Source: Phoronis australis (taxonomy: Eukaryota > Phoronida > Phoronidae). From it: 64,000 nucleotides of DNA. Positions 43,801 to 54,200 of the stretch are shown here, piece by piece. The stretch is taken from positions 356,831-420,830 of the forward strand of contig NMRA01000148.1 of assembly GCA_002633005.1 (NCBI GenBank). The letters run 5' to 3'. The notes under the pieces were generated by a model. It did not search any database. It worked only from the letters and a program-made list of their open reading frames with translations, and was not told where the DNA came from. The translations under genes and the position numbers were made by a program. How positions within the stretch are numbered: the first letter of the stretch is position 1; each line of letters starts with the position of its first letter.

Positions 43801-46434
43801 ATACCACACGCCACCTAGTCAGTCGGGCACTAGTCGGGCCGAGTCGGAAAACGGGTCTTCTGATTGCGGTCTGACAGCGAGCTCATCTTCTGAGAATGGG
43901 GAGGATATACCAGGTAATGATCAACAGCCAGGTGTGTTACTCCAGGACTGCTGAAAAAGCTCTGTTGACTAAGAGAGCTTGTCACTTACCACATATACAT
44001 GGACTTGCTTATTTGCAAAACATAAGTAAAATCTGGGAGCAACTTTACTTGCATGGAAATGAAGGCTGAGGTATTGTTACGGTAGATCTGAAGATAAAGT
44101 TTTACGTTTAAAAAAATAAAGAAATATATTTTGTGGGAATGCAAATCATTTGTCAGAGTAAGACCATGTTTGAAAAGCACGTTTTATTTCAAGCATAAGT
44201 TCAGGGCCTAAATTTGGAGATGTATGGTAATGAGATACTGTAATATCACAGTTCTGTCCAACAGATGGCGTCGTGATGCTGCAGTTCACTTGTGCAGCTT
44301 TTGTCAGAATGCATTTTCTCTGGGGTAACCTAGTTGGATTGGGATTGTTGTTTTCTCCTAGAACATCAAATTGCCATCAGGGTGTTTCCACTGACACGAA
44401 AACTGAATAGTCTATAAAAATTTCCTTGCTGACATTCTGTGTTAACAGCTCTCTTAACTTTGACAAATTTTTACCTGAATTGCTTCAGCAAACCTGTAAA
44501 TTTATGTTTTTACTTCAGCTCATTGTTGCATTATTTGATGTGTTGTTTGCTTGTTTATCCCAGGTAAACCCCCACCAGCCATACGTCACATCCCTGTACC
44601 GCAGAAGTCAGCCAGTTTGCCTTCGATGCTGTCGCACGATGACGGTCGGTTATGTATATCCAACTCTCAGCAGGAGCTCCGTGGTGACATGGTGCATGTG
44701 CACATGCATCGTCCTCCTGCCCCGCCAAGCCCATCAGTCATGGGACCCAGGTTCCCCGTGCGCTCCCCTCTGCGACCTTCCAAACCACTAGTGCTACAAG
44801 TGGCCCCGCCCATGCAAGACCCGGCTATTGTACGACACGCTGCCGAGTTCACCACAAATATTGTCCTAGGGGCACCGCGTGATGCTGACCGACCACCAGA
44901 GACAATCACCCCAGTGTCCGTTTCTGTGGTGACAACATCGCACATGTTCAGCCCAACTCAGGTCACTGTCAGTAACTACAAACCAGCAGTGGTGATGCCC
45001 CGCCCCAGCTCACCCCCTCCCCCTCATCAGTCCTACCAGCAGATGCCCCAGCTGGTGCCCATGCCTCACCATTTTAGCTATCCCCCGCCACCCATGTCTG
45101 CTGACCCGGGCTCTGTGATGCCTCCTGCACCCACTATTCAACACGCAGAACACGGGATTGCGCATGGATACCCCGTGGGCAATAGTAGTAATCAGACAGG
45201 GTATAATAGTGACTCCGGCCTGCATTCAGCTTCCACTCACTACACTGGTGGCGTCCCTCACAATTCAAGTGTACCAGCGAGTTTAGGTGCATCGCAGGTT
45301 ACCACAGCCACAGTTGTTACGTACGCCAGTGGTGGACACCCATTCGTTGCTCCACCCAGTGCTGCCCCATCATACCATCAGTTTACATTGCCGCATGGTG
45401 TACCTCCCCCGCTGATGGCTCGGCATCACTGCCATGGCTGCTCTGGCAGCTGCCCAGGTAGCCAGCATCAACCCTATATATCTGGTCAGGTTGTGCACTA
45501 CCCAGCTTTCATACCCACATCCAATGGACTGATCTCACCCGGCATGCCAAACATCAACCCTGGCCATGTAGCCACTGTGAATGGGATGGTTTCCCACATG
45601 AGAGGTGTGCCACTTCACCCGTTCTTTAGGCCACCCCCACCCAAGGGCCGGATCCTCGAGTGCTTCAACTGTGGCCAGACAGGGCATCACGGCTCAGAAT
45701 GTAAGGAGCAGACGATGGACAAAGTGACCTATGGTGGTGAGTCACACGTGTGTGGTTGTGTGATGGTATATAATTATTGTGACCCAGTCGGTGTCTCCTT
45801 GAAACTAGGAGCTGCAATTTAAGTTTTCCACACTGTATGTCAACAGTTTTCTTCTAGCCTGTCAAACGCTCGGTGTTTGCCTTGATTTTATGTATTTTGG
45901 AACATCTTTGCAGTCATGTTGATATTTTTCTGTAAGCTGTTCAAGTCACTAAATAGAAAAGGAATGGAATGTTCCTTGGTGAAACTTGTTCTTGTGGTGG
46001 CCTTTAGGTTGTGCACTTTTCTACACTAGGCAAAATTAAAAGTGAATCAATCTTAATTTGCTTGTTCTGGAGTCTGTTTCATGACAAGTGAGACATTTGG
46101 TCTCACTCTCCACACAACTATTTTTTGAAAAATAGTTAAAATCTCACTTGAGCAACAAATGTCTATGAGAATGCATCCACTAACTCCTAGGTATTTTGGT
46201 GATTTATATAAATTATTACTAGGTTGTGATATTCTGATAATTACATGATTAATATTCAGTAATTGCAAAATGGTAGCACAAGACCATCACCAAATTTCTG
46301 TCTTGAATCTTAAATCACTTTCATGAAACAGACCTCTGGAAATGGGAGTCATTATCTATCTAATAACTCAATTTTAGGGTTTTTTCTTTTAGGTATGTAC
46401 CATATGAAATTTGCCGAGGAAGAAGAAAAGTGAG
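22878..46434 (+). CDS. ZCCHC14: ZCCHC14 orthologue, SAM and CCHC zinc-knuckle protein (14 exons, complete)
   Basis: Exons: 22878-23366, 23664-23742, 27159-27232, 31926-31997, 32583-32649, 33435-33507, 34176-34279, 34583-34666, 36132-36204, 37023-37215, 43486-43574, 43717-43913, 44564-45736, 46394-46434. All are GT-AG and phase-consistent, giving 2,808 nt (935 aa; human protein about 949). The ATG lies in an ideal context (GCCACCATGG). Exon 1 encodes the helical N-terminal domain (MCGLLHMCIPLELRFLGSCL). Exons 3-7 encode a PX-like fold (CEYHLKVTWSNDRVTTVSRT). Exons 10-12 encode the SAM domain, exon 13 a Pro-rich disordered region plus the knuckle CFNCGQTGHHGSEC, and exon 14 a short tail ending in Lys before TGA. 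In vertebrates the SAM domain binds Smaug-type hairpin loops and recruits TENT4 poly(A) polymerases in the cytoplasm. The SAM domain distinguishes it from the paralogue ZCCHC2. Confidence 0.93.
24250..25745 (-). mobile_element. Degenerate LINE fragment (RT and C-terminal region)
   Basis: Antisense in ZCCHC14 intron 2. Broken frames read KSVTMPIPKRSEKDP and PLSYRGINLLSNVYKLY (25600-25720), VDEQNGFRCDRASVNHVFVL and FATFIDMQKAFDWVD (25270-25572), SSLFYADDIVVLAKREEN (~25110) and, near 24300-24500, an ILAQIRTGTLQLLVE block followed by a Cys/His-rich end. At least one frameshift and several stops, so it is dead. 5' truncated. The family is unrelated to the USP-bearing element. Confidence 0.85.
26805..27130 (+). 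repeat. Dispersed repeat R1 copy followed by a degenerate ~20-bp tandem array
   Basis: R1 core at 26805-27010 (ATGATATCTACACATGACA, GAGAAATTTAACAAAATAAA, CAGCCATATTGTGTGCTAAA). It is followed to 27130 by loose repeats around AATGTGCTATTCATTAC. It lies just upstream of ZCCHC14 exon 3. Confidence 0.6.
28436..28705 (+). pseudogene. THAP-domain pseudogene in ZCCHC14 intron 3
   Basis: Reads C-x4-C (CIVPACLNYE), a VSFFRLP block, then an in-frame TGA at 28505-28507, then KMLRKWLEVAKN with the conserved Trp and VCGRHFVDSDF with the C-x2-H pair. There is no in-frame ATG upstream of the first Cys and the reading ends at TAG 28703-28705 before any AVPT box. It differs strongly in sequence from the THAP exon at 9897, so the two are not recent copies. 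Probably a dead THAP gene or transposase remnant. Confidence 0.55.
29860..31550 (+). repeat. Modular repeat block C (~145-bp units with CTCF-core-like motifs)
   Basis: Motif instances begin at 30016, 30226, 30372, 30520, 30665, 30811, 30958, 31103, 31245, 31386 and (decayed) 31501. After the duplicated head module the order is c-a-b, c-a-b, c-a-b, where a ends GTGCCCCCTAGTGGC, b GCRMCACCTAGTGGCC and c GTGGCGCCTCCTASTGGC. ZCCHC14 intron 3. Confidence 0.85.
33600..33860 (-). repeat. Dispersed repeat R1, reverse-oriented copy
   Basis: Its reverse complement reads TTTTTCAAAGGCCAATTACT, CATGACATCTACACAGTAC and GTCGGCCATATTGCACGGTG, aligned in order with the R1 core. ZCCHC14 intron 6. Confidence 0.65.
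34061..34090. repeat. 10-bp x 3 tandem repeat
   Basis: Three perfect copies of TATGTTCATG in ZCCHC14 intron 6. Confidence 0.95.
35048..35860 (+). mobile_element. PIF/Harbinger-like MITE, copy 2, with TAA target-site duplication
   Basis: 813 bp, same TIRs and interior as 493-1306. Perfect TAA duplication at 35045-35047 and 35861-35863. The flanks (GCCAGCTAAA and GGCAAAATACAGC) join to match the uninterrupted sequence at about 9595-9630, which is an empty-site paralogue. Lies in ZCCHC14 intron 8. Confidence 0.88.
36473..36575. repeat. 33-bp tandem triplication
   Basis: Three consecutive copies of a unit starting GCTTGAAGCCACGCTCTG, identical except for one base in the third copy. ZCCHC14 intron 9. 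Confidence 0.95.
37023..37215 (+). CDS. ZCCHC14: ZCCHC14 exon 10: linker and first half of SAM domain
   Basis: A Ser/Pro-rich linker is followed by QQVRDWLTSVHLSKYSPHL, the first helices of a SAM domain. The domain is completed by exon 11 (43486-43574; LLTLSEDRLESMGLPKGATR), about 6.3 kb away. The KGATRKLIK basic patch at the start of the last helix corresponds to the RNA-binding face of Smaug-class SAM domains. The intervening intron carries the antisense retrotransposon and modular-repeat block D. Confidence 0.9.
37275..37609 (-). mobile_element. Probable 3' UTR of the USP-bearing retrotransposon
   Basis: About 330 bp of non-coding sequence between the ORF stop and ZCCHC14 exon 10. No clear poly(A) tail, terminal microrepeat or target-site duplication could be identified by eye, so the 3' boundary is approximate. 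Confidence 0.4.
37610..40798 (-). mobile_element. Non-LTR retrotransposon ORF: RT, CCHC-like finger, restriction-like endonuclease and C-terminal USP domain
   Basis: 1,062 uninterrupted codons from an in-frame TAA at 40799 to the stop at 37610. The 5' end is lost inside reverse transcriptase (it begins at the LIPKDTNLKDPFMFRPITL block). Numbering from Met at 40756: RT with LANAYGS (~77-83), GLFQGCPLS (~131-139) and YADD (~176-179); a CCHC-like finger C524, C527, H535/536, C541; a PD-(D/E)XK-type endonuclease signature with RPDIVLWS (P637, D638) and LIELTIP (E653); then a USP deubiquitinase fold from ~783: GLCNVGNTCFVNSTLQ (nucleophile C792), QQDAHEFL, zinc-finger pairs C900/C903 and C947/C950, GGHYTCCV (H1011) and FDDS (D1027/1028). 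RT, finger, then endonuclease is the layout of the early-branching RLE elements (R2/NeSL-like). It lies antisense in ZCCHC14 intron 10 and its openness implies a young insertion. Confidence 0.9.
40958..42205 (+). repeat. Modular repeat block D (~145-bp units with CTCF-core-like motifs)
   Basis: Motif instances begin at about 41101, 41245, 41397, 41538, 41686, 41837, 41987 and 42130, in the order a-b-c-a-b-c-a-b. Shares with block C both the head (GCATTATGCTGTCATC) and the tail (ATGATACAAAT then AGCACAC). ZCCHC14 intron 10, directly upstream (in its own sense) of the truncated retrotransposon. Confidence 0.85.
42206..43485. other. ZCCHC14 intron 10, 3' part: nothing recognised
   Basis: AT-rich single-copy-looking intron sequence ending in a good polypyrimidine tract (CTTCTTGTTCTTCCAG) before exon 11. 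No gene, RNA or repeat that I can support. Confidence 0.5.
44564..45736 (+). CDS. ZCCHC14: ZCCHC14 exon 13: Pro-rich region and CCHC zinc knuckle
   Basis: The largest exon (391 codons) is low-complexity and rich in Pro, His, Ser and Met, probably disordered. It ends with a CX2CX4HX4C knuckle (CFNCGQTGHHGSEC), an RNA-binding retroviral-type zinc finger. It is clearly more GC-rich than its introns. Confidence 0.92.
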
Positions 46435-49400
46435 GCACACAATAAGCAGTGTGTTCATGTGACTGGGCTTCCCCTGACCTAGCTATGAAGTGTCTTTCTT
46501 TTAGGCTGTCGATTTTAACGAGACATTTTACGGCTGCTACCCGAGTTGAAATTATGGATTTACACCATTGTTGCTGTACAAAAGTTTGGAGTTTGTTTTC
46601 GCTGTTTCAATCATGTGCCACATTTCAACTGAAGAGAATGGCGAAGACATATTTTAACGTCCTGAATGATTGTGTGGCTTCAGTTGGGCCAACAGATGTC
46701 GCCTGTGTGAGATTTTGTTTTATGTTAAGATGTAGTTCTCTTATTGAGTCTGTATTGATATTTAATTGGGTGGCCAGTTATTTCTGTCAAATGCCTTGGT
46801 TGAAATGAACTCATATTTGTGTTACATTTGTGTGAAGTGTTGTTGAAATTCTGCGTGCCATGTGTTACTACTAAGACATTTCCTTGTAAAAGATGTCGAG
46901 CTCGTTTTATCAGAAGTCTAGTCGCAGTTAAGACGGTCTGAGGCAAGTTGCAAACGTGATGCTGCGTTTTTATAAGAGTGAAATGCTGTCTGAAACCAAA
47001 CGATGATTGTAGATGTATTTGCATGCTCCTAACTATGCTAATGTACAGCAAGAACTAAACGACATTGCTATTTGAACATCATCTACTCTAAACAAAAAGC
47101 AGCTGTATTCATTGACAACTTGTAAATGTGAAAACAAAAAAATCTGCAAATAGGTTACCTTTGCACAAATGACGTAGCCTATCTTGGGGGGCTCACATAG
47201 CCCGCATCATGCAGTGTTTTTCCCCCACATCACGGTACTGGACACTGTGGAGTGACTTACAGCGGACGATTTTCGACACAAAACTCATTCTTAAAAACAT
47301 TTCGCAATTTTCAACATACTACATAATCACATAATGACTATTTTGTGTTTCTAACGAATTTGACAAAGCAATCACATAGATAAGGAATTAACATGCAAGT
47401 TTCACTTTAAATCCCACTCAGCGGAGTTCTTGCTCAATCAGCAATTGTCTGAGAATATTCATCGAAGGGAATAGCAGTTTTTGAAAAATAATATATAATC
47501 AACAGATGTCCATAGTGAATCATCTCGCAAACAAAGTCGAGGGGTAGTTTTTCGGGTGGCTTACATCACTCCACGAGCCTTGTTGAGGAACTGTGTGCAA
47601 ATTAAAATGGAAGTTCTGTCCGTCTTGGCGGAGATTGGATTTGTGACCTTTGATAAAACCAGCTCATAAGAACTAAACCGACCATTTCATGTAAAACTGG
47701 TCAGACAACCACATATTCTCAGCGCCTGTAATTACTCGAGTCTAACTTTAAAGTTGCAATTGTTATGTTTGTGCAATATTTACGGATCTGTGAAACCATC
47801 TGTTTGTACAGCTGGTAACTGTATCAGTTGAGGTTATCACTCAAGGGTGTGTAAGTTGAGAAAATAGGATGAGCCGCTGGATGTCTTGCTATGCACGGTC
47901 AATTCGAAGTTAATTCTTCATAATGCGAGCTTGGATGTTTACTCGGGAAGATTGCGCGACAGCTCTTGAGCTTGTTGTTTCGGAACGAGACTAGTGGAAC
48001 ATGTAATTCCACTCATTCTGTTCATGTAGTCGCAATTCAGCAAATTGTGTTCGTTGAGGAACTAAAATCCTTCATAGGCAGGAACTATGTGGTTGTGTAA
48101 CTTATGACGAAAAATAATTATTAGCATATTCAGGGTGCGTCAAGATGACCATTGATGTTAACTCAAACAGATGTGGTAACTTAACCCTTGTAAGAACAAT
48201 AGTTAACTTAATAAGTGACACCCATACTCTTGTTGATAACTTTTATAGCATTTTCATACACGTTCCCATTTAGATATTTTGAAAACGAAGAGTATTAAAC
48301 CATTTTTCAGTGTAGTCAGTCACAATTTTATCTGCTGGCCAACTGGTATGATGTCTGCCGCATTGGTCTGTATTTTCAGTGTAGGAACTCCAGCAGTTGC
48401 CATTCACGTTCATCAGATAGCCTTTTGTTTATTCATGTGGCTCATGCTACCTTTTGTGGGCAAGTTGACAAAAAAGCTAATGAATTTGTTGCAATTTTCT
48501 CCCGTTGGTGACAAACAAATCCTTTGAAAAAGGTTTACAAGTGGAGTTCTTCAATTGCGTCAGCATTAGGTTTGATTTAATTTATTAAGTGCTTCTTAAA
48601 ATGTGATATATAATGAAAACTGATAATCTTATGCCAGCTGTGCCAAGGTTTTACTGGAGACTCGGTTTGATTCCACACCACCTTCATTTTTGCTGTCCCA
48701 ATTGCAAGTTGAACAAGTATCACATAGGATTTCCTCATGAAGCTTGCTACCCTGGAAGCCTAAAGATGATCTTGTTATCTGGCAATTCACGTGTGCCAAA
48801 GCAGACAGCACAAGATAACATTGGAGATACTGCCTCATAGTTAGTGTAGCACTGTCTTTATAAATATTTTGGTTTCGTCAGTAGAGTATATAGCCTTCTG
48901 TTACAATGAAAATCTATTTGTACTCATCAACTCGCGTCTTCTTTTACATGCAAGTCAACTTTTAATTGTATCTCCAGCATGCAGTTGGAATACATTCAGT
49001 TTGTCATGTATATATTCATTTTGCATTACTGGTTTATTACACTAGATCGCCCCGGATTTCAAATAGCAGGGAACTTGCAAACCCGTATCTTTTTACCGGT
49101 GTCATTTTATTCTGCCCACCCTCTTTATTTCTTGGCTCTTGTGAAAATTTATTTTCTATGGATTGGTAAGGTCCAAAAAATCATCTCAAACACAAACTAT
49201 GTCGGCAAATGACAATTTTATTGATTATTTAATTCTCGTTTTTAATGATAATTGAGCAAGAAATTTGAATGGGTAGCTATAATCATGTTTCCACTGTCTT
49301 GACATACTCTATTATTTGCATGTTTTACTGGGAAGCAGAATGATAGTTTGTAAAAAGCATTTTAAGTTAAGTCTTGTATATATAAATTGCAATAGTGCCG

Positions 49401-49505
49401 AGTATGTTTCTATGGTAACAGTGGTTCAACCCTGTATCAGGAGCTAAATCATTCATGTGATGTGTACATTGAATATATTATCCAATAAAGGAATGAATCA
49501 TACAT
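46435..49505 (+). other. ZCCHC14: Probable ZCCHC14 3' UTR (~3 kb) with AATAAA poly(A) signal
   Basis: No conserved coding potential after the TGA at 46432-46434. A canonical AATAAA at 49484-49489 is the best candidate cleavage signal I found. A 3' UTR of about 3 kb would be long but reasonable for a post-transcriptional regulator. The exact 3' end is inferred. Confidence 0.5.
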
Positions 49506-51279
49506 GTATTTTCTAATAGCTGTATACTCATTCTCTAGGTATATGATCGAAACAACTTTGACCAATGTCGCAGCACCAGGTAGACTCGGACCACTGTTCA
49601 CTCAACTGTTTGTGACAAGAGTGCAAATCCAGAGGGGCCTGATAAGGGGCATACCATATTCCAATAAAAAGAAACAGTACGATTGCTGGGGGGGTTCGCA
49701 CTCCCTGAACCCAACTTTGAGTCTACCTGTGACACTAAGGCCAATAACTCACTTTAAAAACAACTGGTTTTAGTTAATGAAATCTCATTTTGTTCCGTAG
49801 GTAAGGAATGATTTCTAGGTTTGAGAAAAACTGACGAGCATTTATTGCTCAAGACCAGGGGCCTGTTCCAGCAAAAGTGCCTTAGTTAAGACAAATCTAA
49901 ACTTTTGTATTATTTTGATATGAATTTCATATATGTCTCCAAACTTACCAGATATGGAAGTTTCAAAGTCTGGAAGTTACTACAAATCTTAGACGTTTAA
50001 AGTAAAAAATGAACTTAAGTCAGTTTCTTGTAATGGGCCCCACGTCCCTTTTAGTGGGCAATGAGCAATGCCAAGGTGGGCTCAACTTTCCGTCACCAAG
50101 GCAGTAATGGTTGCCATGGGAATTCCATGCAATTTATCATCACAATCCAAACAAAGGATAATAATGCGTTGCTCTGGAAGATCAAAATACACCGCACTAC
50201 GAAGGAAGTTTCTTTAGAACCATAACATGTTTCATGTGATGTGGGTTCTGGAGGACGAACCAAATTTCAAGAAATGAGTACTTGAAATATTACAAAGCGC
50301 AAATGTAACTGAATCTGGCATGTTCTTTGTTTTGAAAGTAAAAGCTTTTTGCACATAAGTGCTAATATTATATATGGAGGAACTGAACATTTGCAGTACT
50401 TCATTCAGCAAACAGTACGATTTGGATATTAAGCAAAAGAAAAATCTATAATTTGTTGCCTCATAAAATTGATTGGATTCTTAGTCTCACGCAGTGCTAA
50501 TTAGAGGAATTTGAAACCGCGAACTTCAAAATGAAACGTGTGAACTTAACAACGATGAATCCTGTTGAAGCAATCAATGAGCTACACTCGCTACATATTA
50601 GGAACTCAAAATTACGTTATTACAAAAGGAAAATGTGTTCCAGACCAAAACACAAACCAAAACGATGGTTTTCAAAGGTGGCGATGCATGGGGCTTTAAC
50701 AATACACTTTCTTCAATTTTAGCCAAGTTCTACCTGACAAATGACATCACAAAGATAAGCAAACTTGCACATGCTCATCCCCGAGGTGTAAACTAATATG
50801 ACTATTGCATCAGGACAAACATGAACTTCTGCAACAAGCTTGCTTTGTTTTAAATTTCCATTAGTCAGAAAAACTTATTAGTTCTGAAATGGAGTAGTTA
50901 ATATTTCCAATTTTCCACGATTGCACTATTTCCCGAGTAGTACAGCTAGGCTGGAATTTCGGGTTCTTACCACCGTCTTGAACTTTAAGCCAAAAATAGC
51001 TTAACTGGTTCAGAGCTATTCTTTTTCAAAATTTATGCGACGCGTTTTAGTTGTACATATATTCAAAAGGAGAAAATCACCAAATGTCAGTTGAAATGGG
51101 CCAGGATCCTTATCTTTTACCTAGCGCCACCTCACTGGCTGTAAATTAGTTTGAAATTTCAGAATTTTTAAGCCTGCGAAAGTGCTACTCTATAACTCGA
51201 ATTATTCAACTACACCAGTGCTGGGCAATTCTTTAACGAGTCAGATACACTTGATAATGGCGCAAGGTAACAAACATGG
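49506..51279. other. Tail-to-tail intergenic interval between ZCCHC14 and NOB1
   Basis: No recognisable coding segment or repeat family. Must contain the NOB1 3' UTR; I found no AATAAA on the minus strand close to the stop, so the NOB1 3' end is unplaced. Confidence 0.5.
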
Positions 51280-54200
51280 CTACTTCCTTCGTCCATGTTT
51301 CTTCCGAGGCTCGTTCGGATTCCTGCGATTAAAGCTGTGCCCACCATCACGAATACCCAGTTGAGCGGCTCGACTTGTTATGTCGTTTATGCGAAACGGT
51401 GATGCCTTAGCCACATAGTCAGGGTCAAAAACGTCTATTCTACCCCTGCCAGACTTGGCTGCCCTCTGTTGGGGTAATCTTTGATCAGCGCAGAGTATTG
51501 GATTGCTAGCGTGTTTACCTCCTTTGGGTGCAGGTAGAGAGTACTGAAATATACAAATCAGAAGCACGTAACACATCACATGTTAGATGGATAGTCTCGT
51601 CCAAGGCAGTTATTTCACTTTCCACAAAACAGCAGAACAGACAAGGAACCAACAAAACTAAATATTTGAAGTTAGAGCAGATTTGATACAAGAAACCATG
51701 AAATGGAGATCAACACGAGAGTGCCATCAACGAAACGTATACTTCGCGAACAAAGGAGACCAACAATTTGAAGCTTTCAAAGTGTCTTTAAGAATATCAA
51801 TTCCCAATTTGATGAAGAACCCCGGTGGCTCTACATGGATAATAGTCACTTACAGTAGCCCTGCAATTTGAGCACCAGTTTTCTCCAATGAATATCCGGC
51901 ATACAACTAGATGTCAAAATACGAGACAACTGTAAGCGACTACTGCCTCAAAGTGCTCTGTTGTACCTCCAACCAAAAGCTGACCAAGACGATACTAAGT
52001 TACAACGTGACAACACCAAACACAACAGCACTACCTTCATGCCTTTAGTGCAGATGGGGCGCCGCCGAGAGATGTAGTATCGCGTATTGCCCTCATCGTC
52101 GACAGTCATGGAGATCTTTTGCAGCGTCTGGTTACCACAAGATGGACAGAACGTCTTCGTAATGTCTGTGCAAATTCTAGGAAAGATCAGAATAGCACGC
52201 TTAAAAATATAAAACAGGCAGGATCAATACGTTGTACTGTGAATGGAACCATCAAATAAAAGTATAGAAATAAAACAATTCTACATTGAAAGTTGAACTG
52301 CACTTGTTTTTATTTTTTAAGTTTGCAGACAAGATGCAATAACTGTGAATAAAGATAAGGTCCGAGGTCCTAGCTTTGCACTAGAAATTATTTTTGACAT
52401 TTTCTGTTCTTTATTGCAAACAAAAGATAAGCGAATTATTCTGCGCCATAGTACGTTTTGGCATACATGGATGACTGTCTTAATCCTAGTTTGCACTTAA
52501 TGACCCTAGCATGAAAGCTGTAAGTGTCTGAACTTGAAATCTCAAAGTTGAGGGTCATCAAGTCTGAACTTGTACTGGACACTGATAAAAGAAAATCGCA
52601 ATATGCTTGAGCACACAGCAATAAGAACTATTCTTGAACTGGTACTAAAGCAGAACGGAATTTGTTATAAATAATTTTCAGATAGATTTTATGTATAAAG
52701 ATTAGACCTTAGAACGTGGGTGGAATAAAAAATACTTGAATCAGTGAATACATCAGAGAAACATTTAGACCTGCATGAATAGAAGTGTCGTTAAGTGAGA
52801 ATACAGGTAATGTTTTTTGTTTTGATCTCTGACATCATTTCAACTTGCATTACAAACTTTTTAGGTCACGATGCTTTGAAATCAAGATTCTGACAAGGGA
52901 GACAAGTTTTGCAAAAAATGCCAACGACCACTTTAGAATTGAGTTAGCAGCTCCCATTATTCAAACCAGTGTTACCAATGTCTCAGCAATGGAACGGTAA
53001 GAAGTTGATTTCATGCCTTCTCATATGGCAGAATTATGGTCATCATTGACATTGCACACTGGAGCCACCTGAAGTCCGGCAAGGGAATTACAAGGTTTCA
53101 CAAAATGAACTTTTAGTCCGACGAAGTATTACTTGAACAAGCTTGTATCTTTATTTCACCTCGGTGCTTTAGAACTCACTTGAAACAGCCATAGCAGCGG
53201 AACACATAACTCCTGGCTTGCTTTATCAACATTCCGTCTATGGAGACAACATTAAGTCCCATTTGAATGAGGACATTCTATAAAGAGATACGAAACATAG
53301 TATCACACCAAATAACAAGACGAAAAGAATGTCAATCAGGCCTAATTGACATTACGTTTCCCTACCCGCAACCACCCGTATATCAACACAATTGTTTTAT
53401 TTGTAATCCTGCGCAAAATATTTTAGTATGAAATCAGAACACCTAAGCCACAAAACACAAACCTACTTAATCATCTTACGATTCAGTGAGAGCGAAGGGG
53501 AAATCACAACATGTTGTACAGCCTGGGAGGGTATTTCAGCAGCAGCGAACGAAAATAAATTTTATACCCACGGAGGAAATTTCACCAGCCATAAACAACA
53601 ATAGCTTGGACAGCAACAGGCACATGCTGAATAGAGAACTATGTGCGATAACATTAAAGATGGTAATTCAATGCTGCTATGAACACATATTCTGTCAAAA
53701 ACTAACATGATTTAAACATATCACTATCAAATATTAACAACAAAACCAGGCTCAATAATTTGGCTTAAAATAAAGTCATTTTATGAGCCAGTCATGGTGT
53801 AAAGCAATGATGAACTACAAGTCTTTCCCAAGTCAAAAGTTGCTTCCCATCAGATTAAGAAACAAGTTGAGGTCAGTTTTACAGTCGTGATTGAAATCAA
53901 GTCAGTCTCTGTGCCAGTAAGCACATTTATAATAGTCTTCAACAAGAGAATGTTCCTTTTTGAAGGCATTTTGGAAAACTTGTCATACCCAACAAACTAT
54001 GAAAGGCATTTTGGACCTTTTCTGAATAATGAAAGCAAAATAATATCAGAAGTGCCACGCTGTGATCATCAAGTTCTGATGTCATCCAGTCAAGTAAGCA
54101 GTTTTCTCTCACAGCTGCACTCTTTGGCCGACATACCCAACAATTTTCAGTAACAGCCCCAGAACATAACTTGCATACTGACTTGAGCAATGGTGCCATG

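Noticed and set aside
44426-44791. Overlapping frames on both strands in ZCCHC14 exon 13
   Set aside because: Shadows of the conserved exon that encodes the Pro-rich region and CCHC knuckle.
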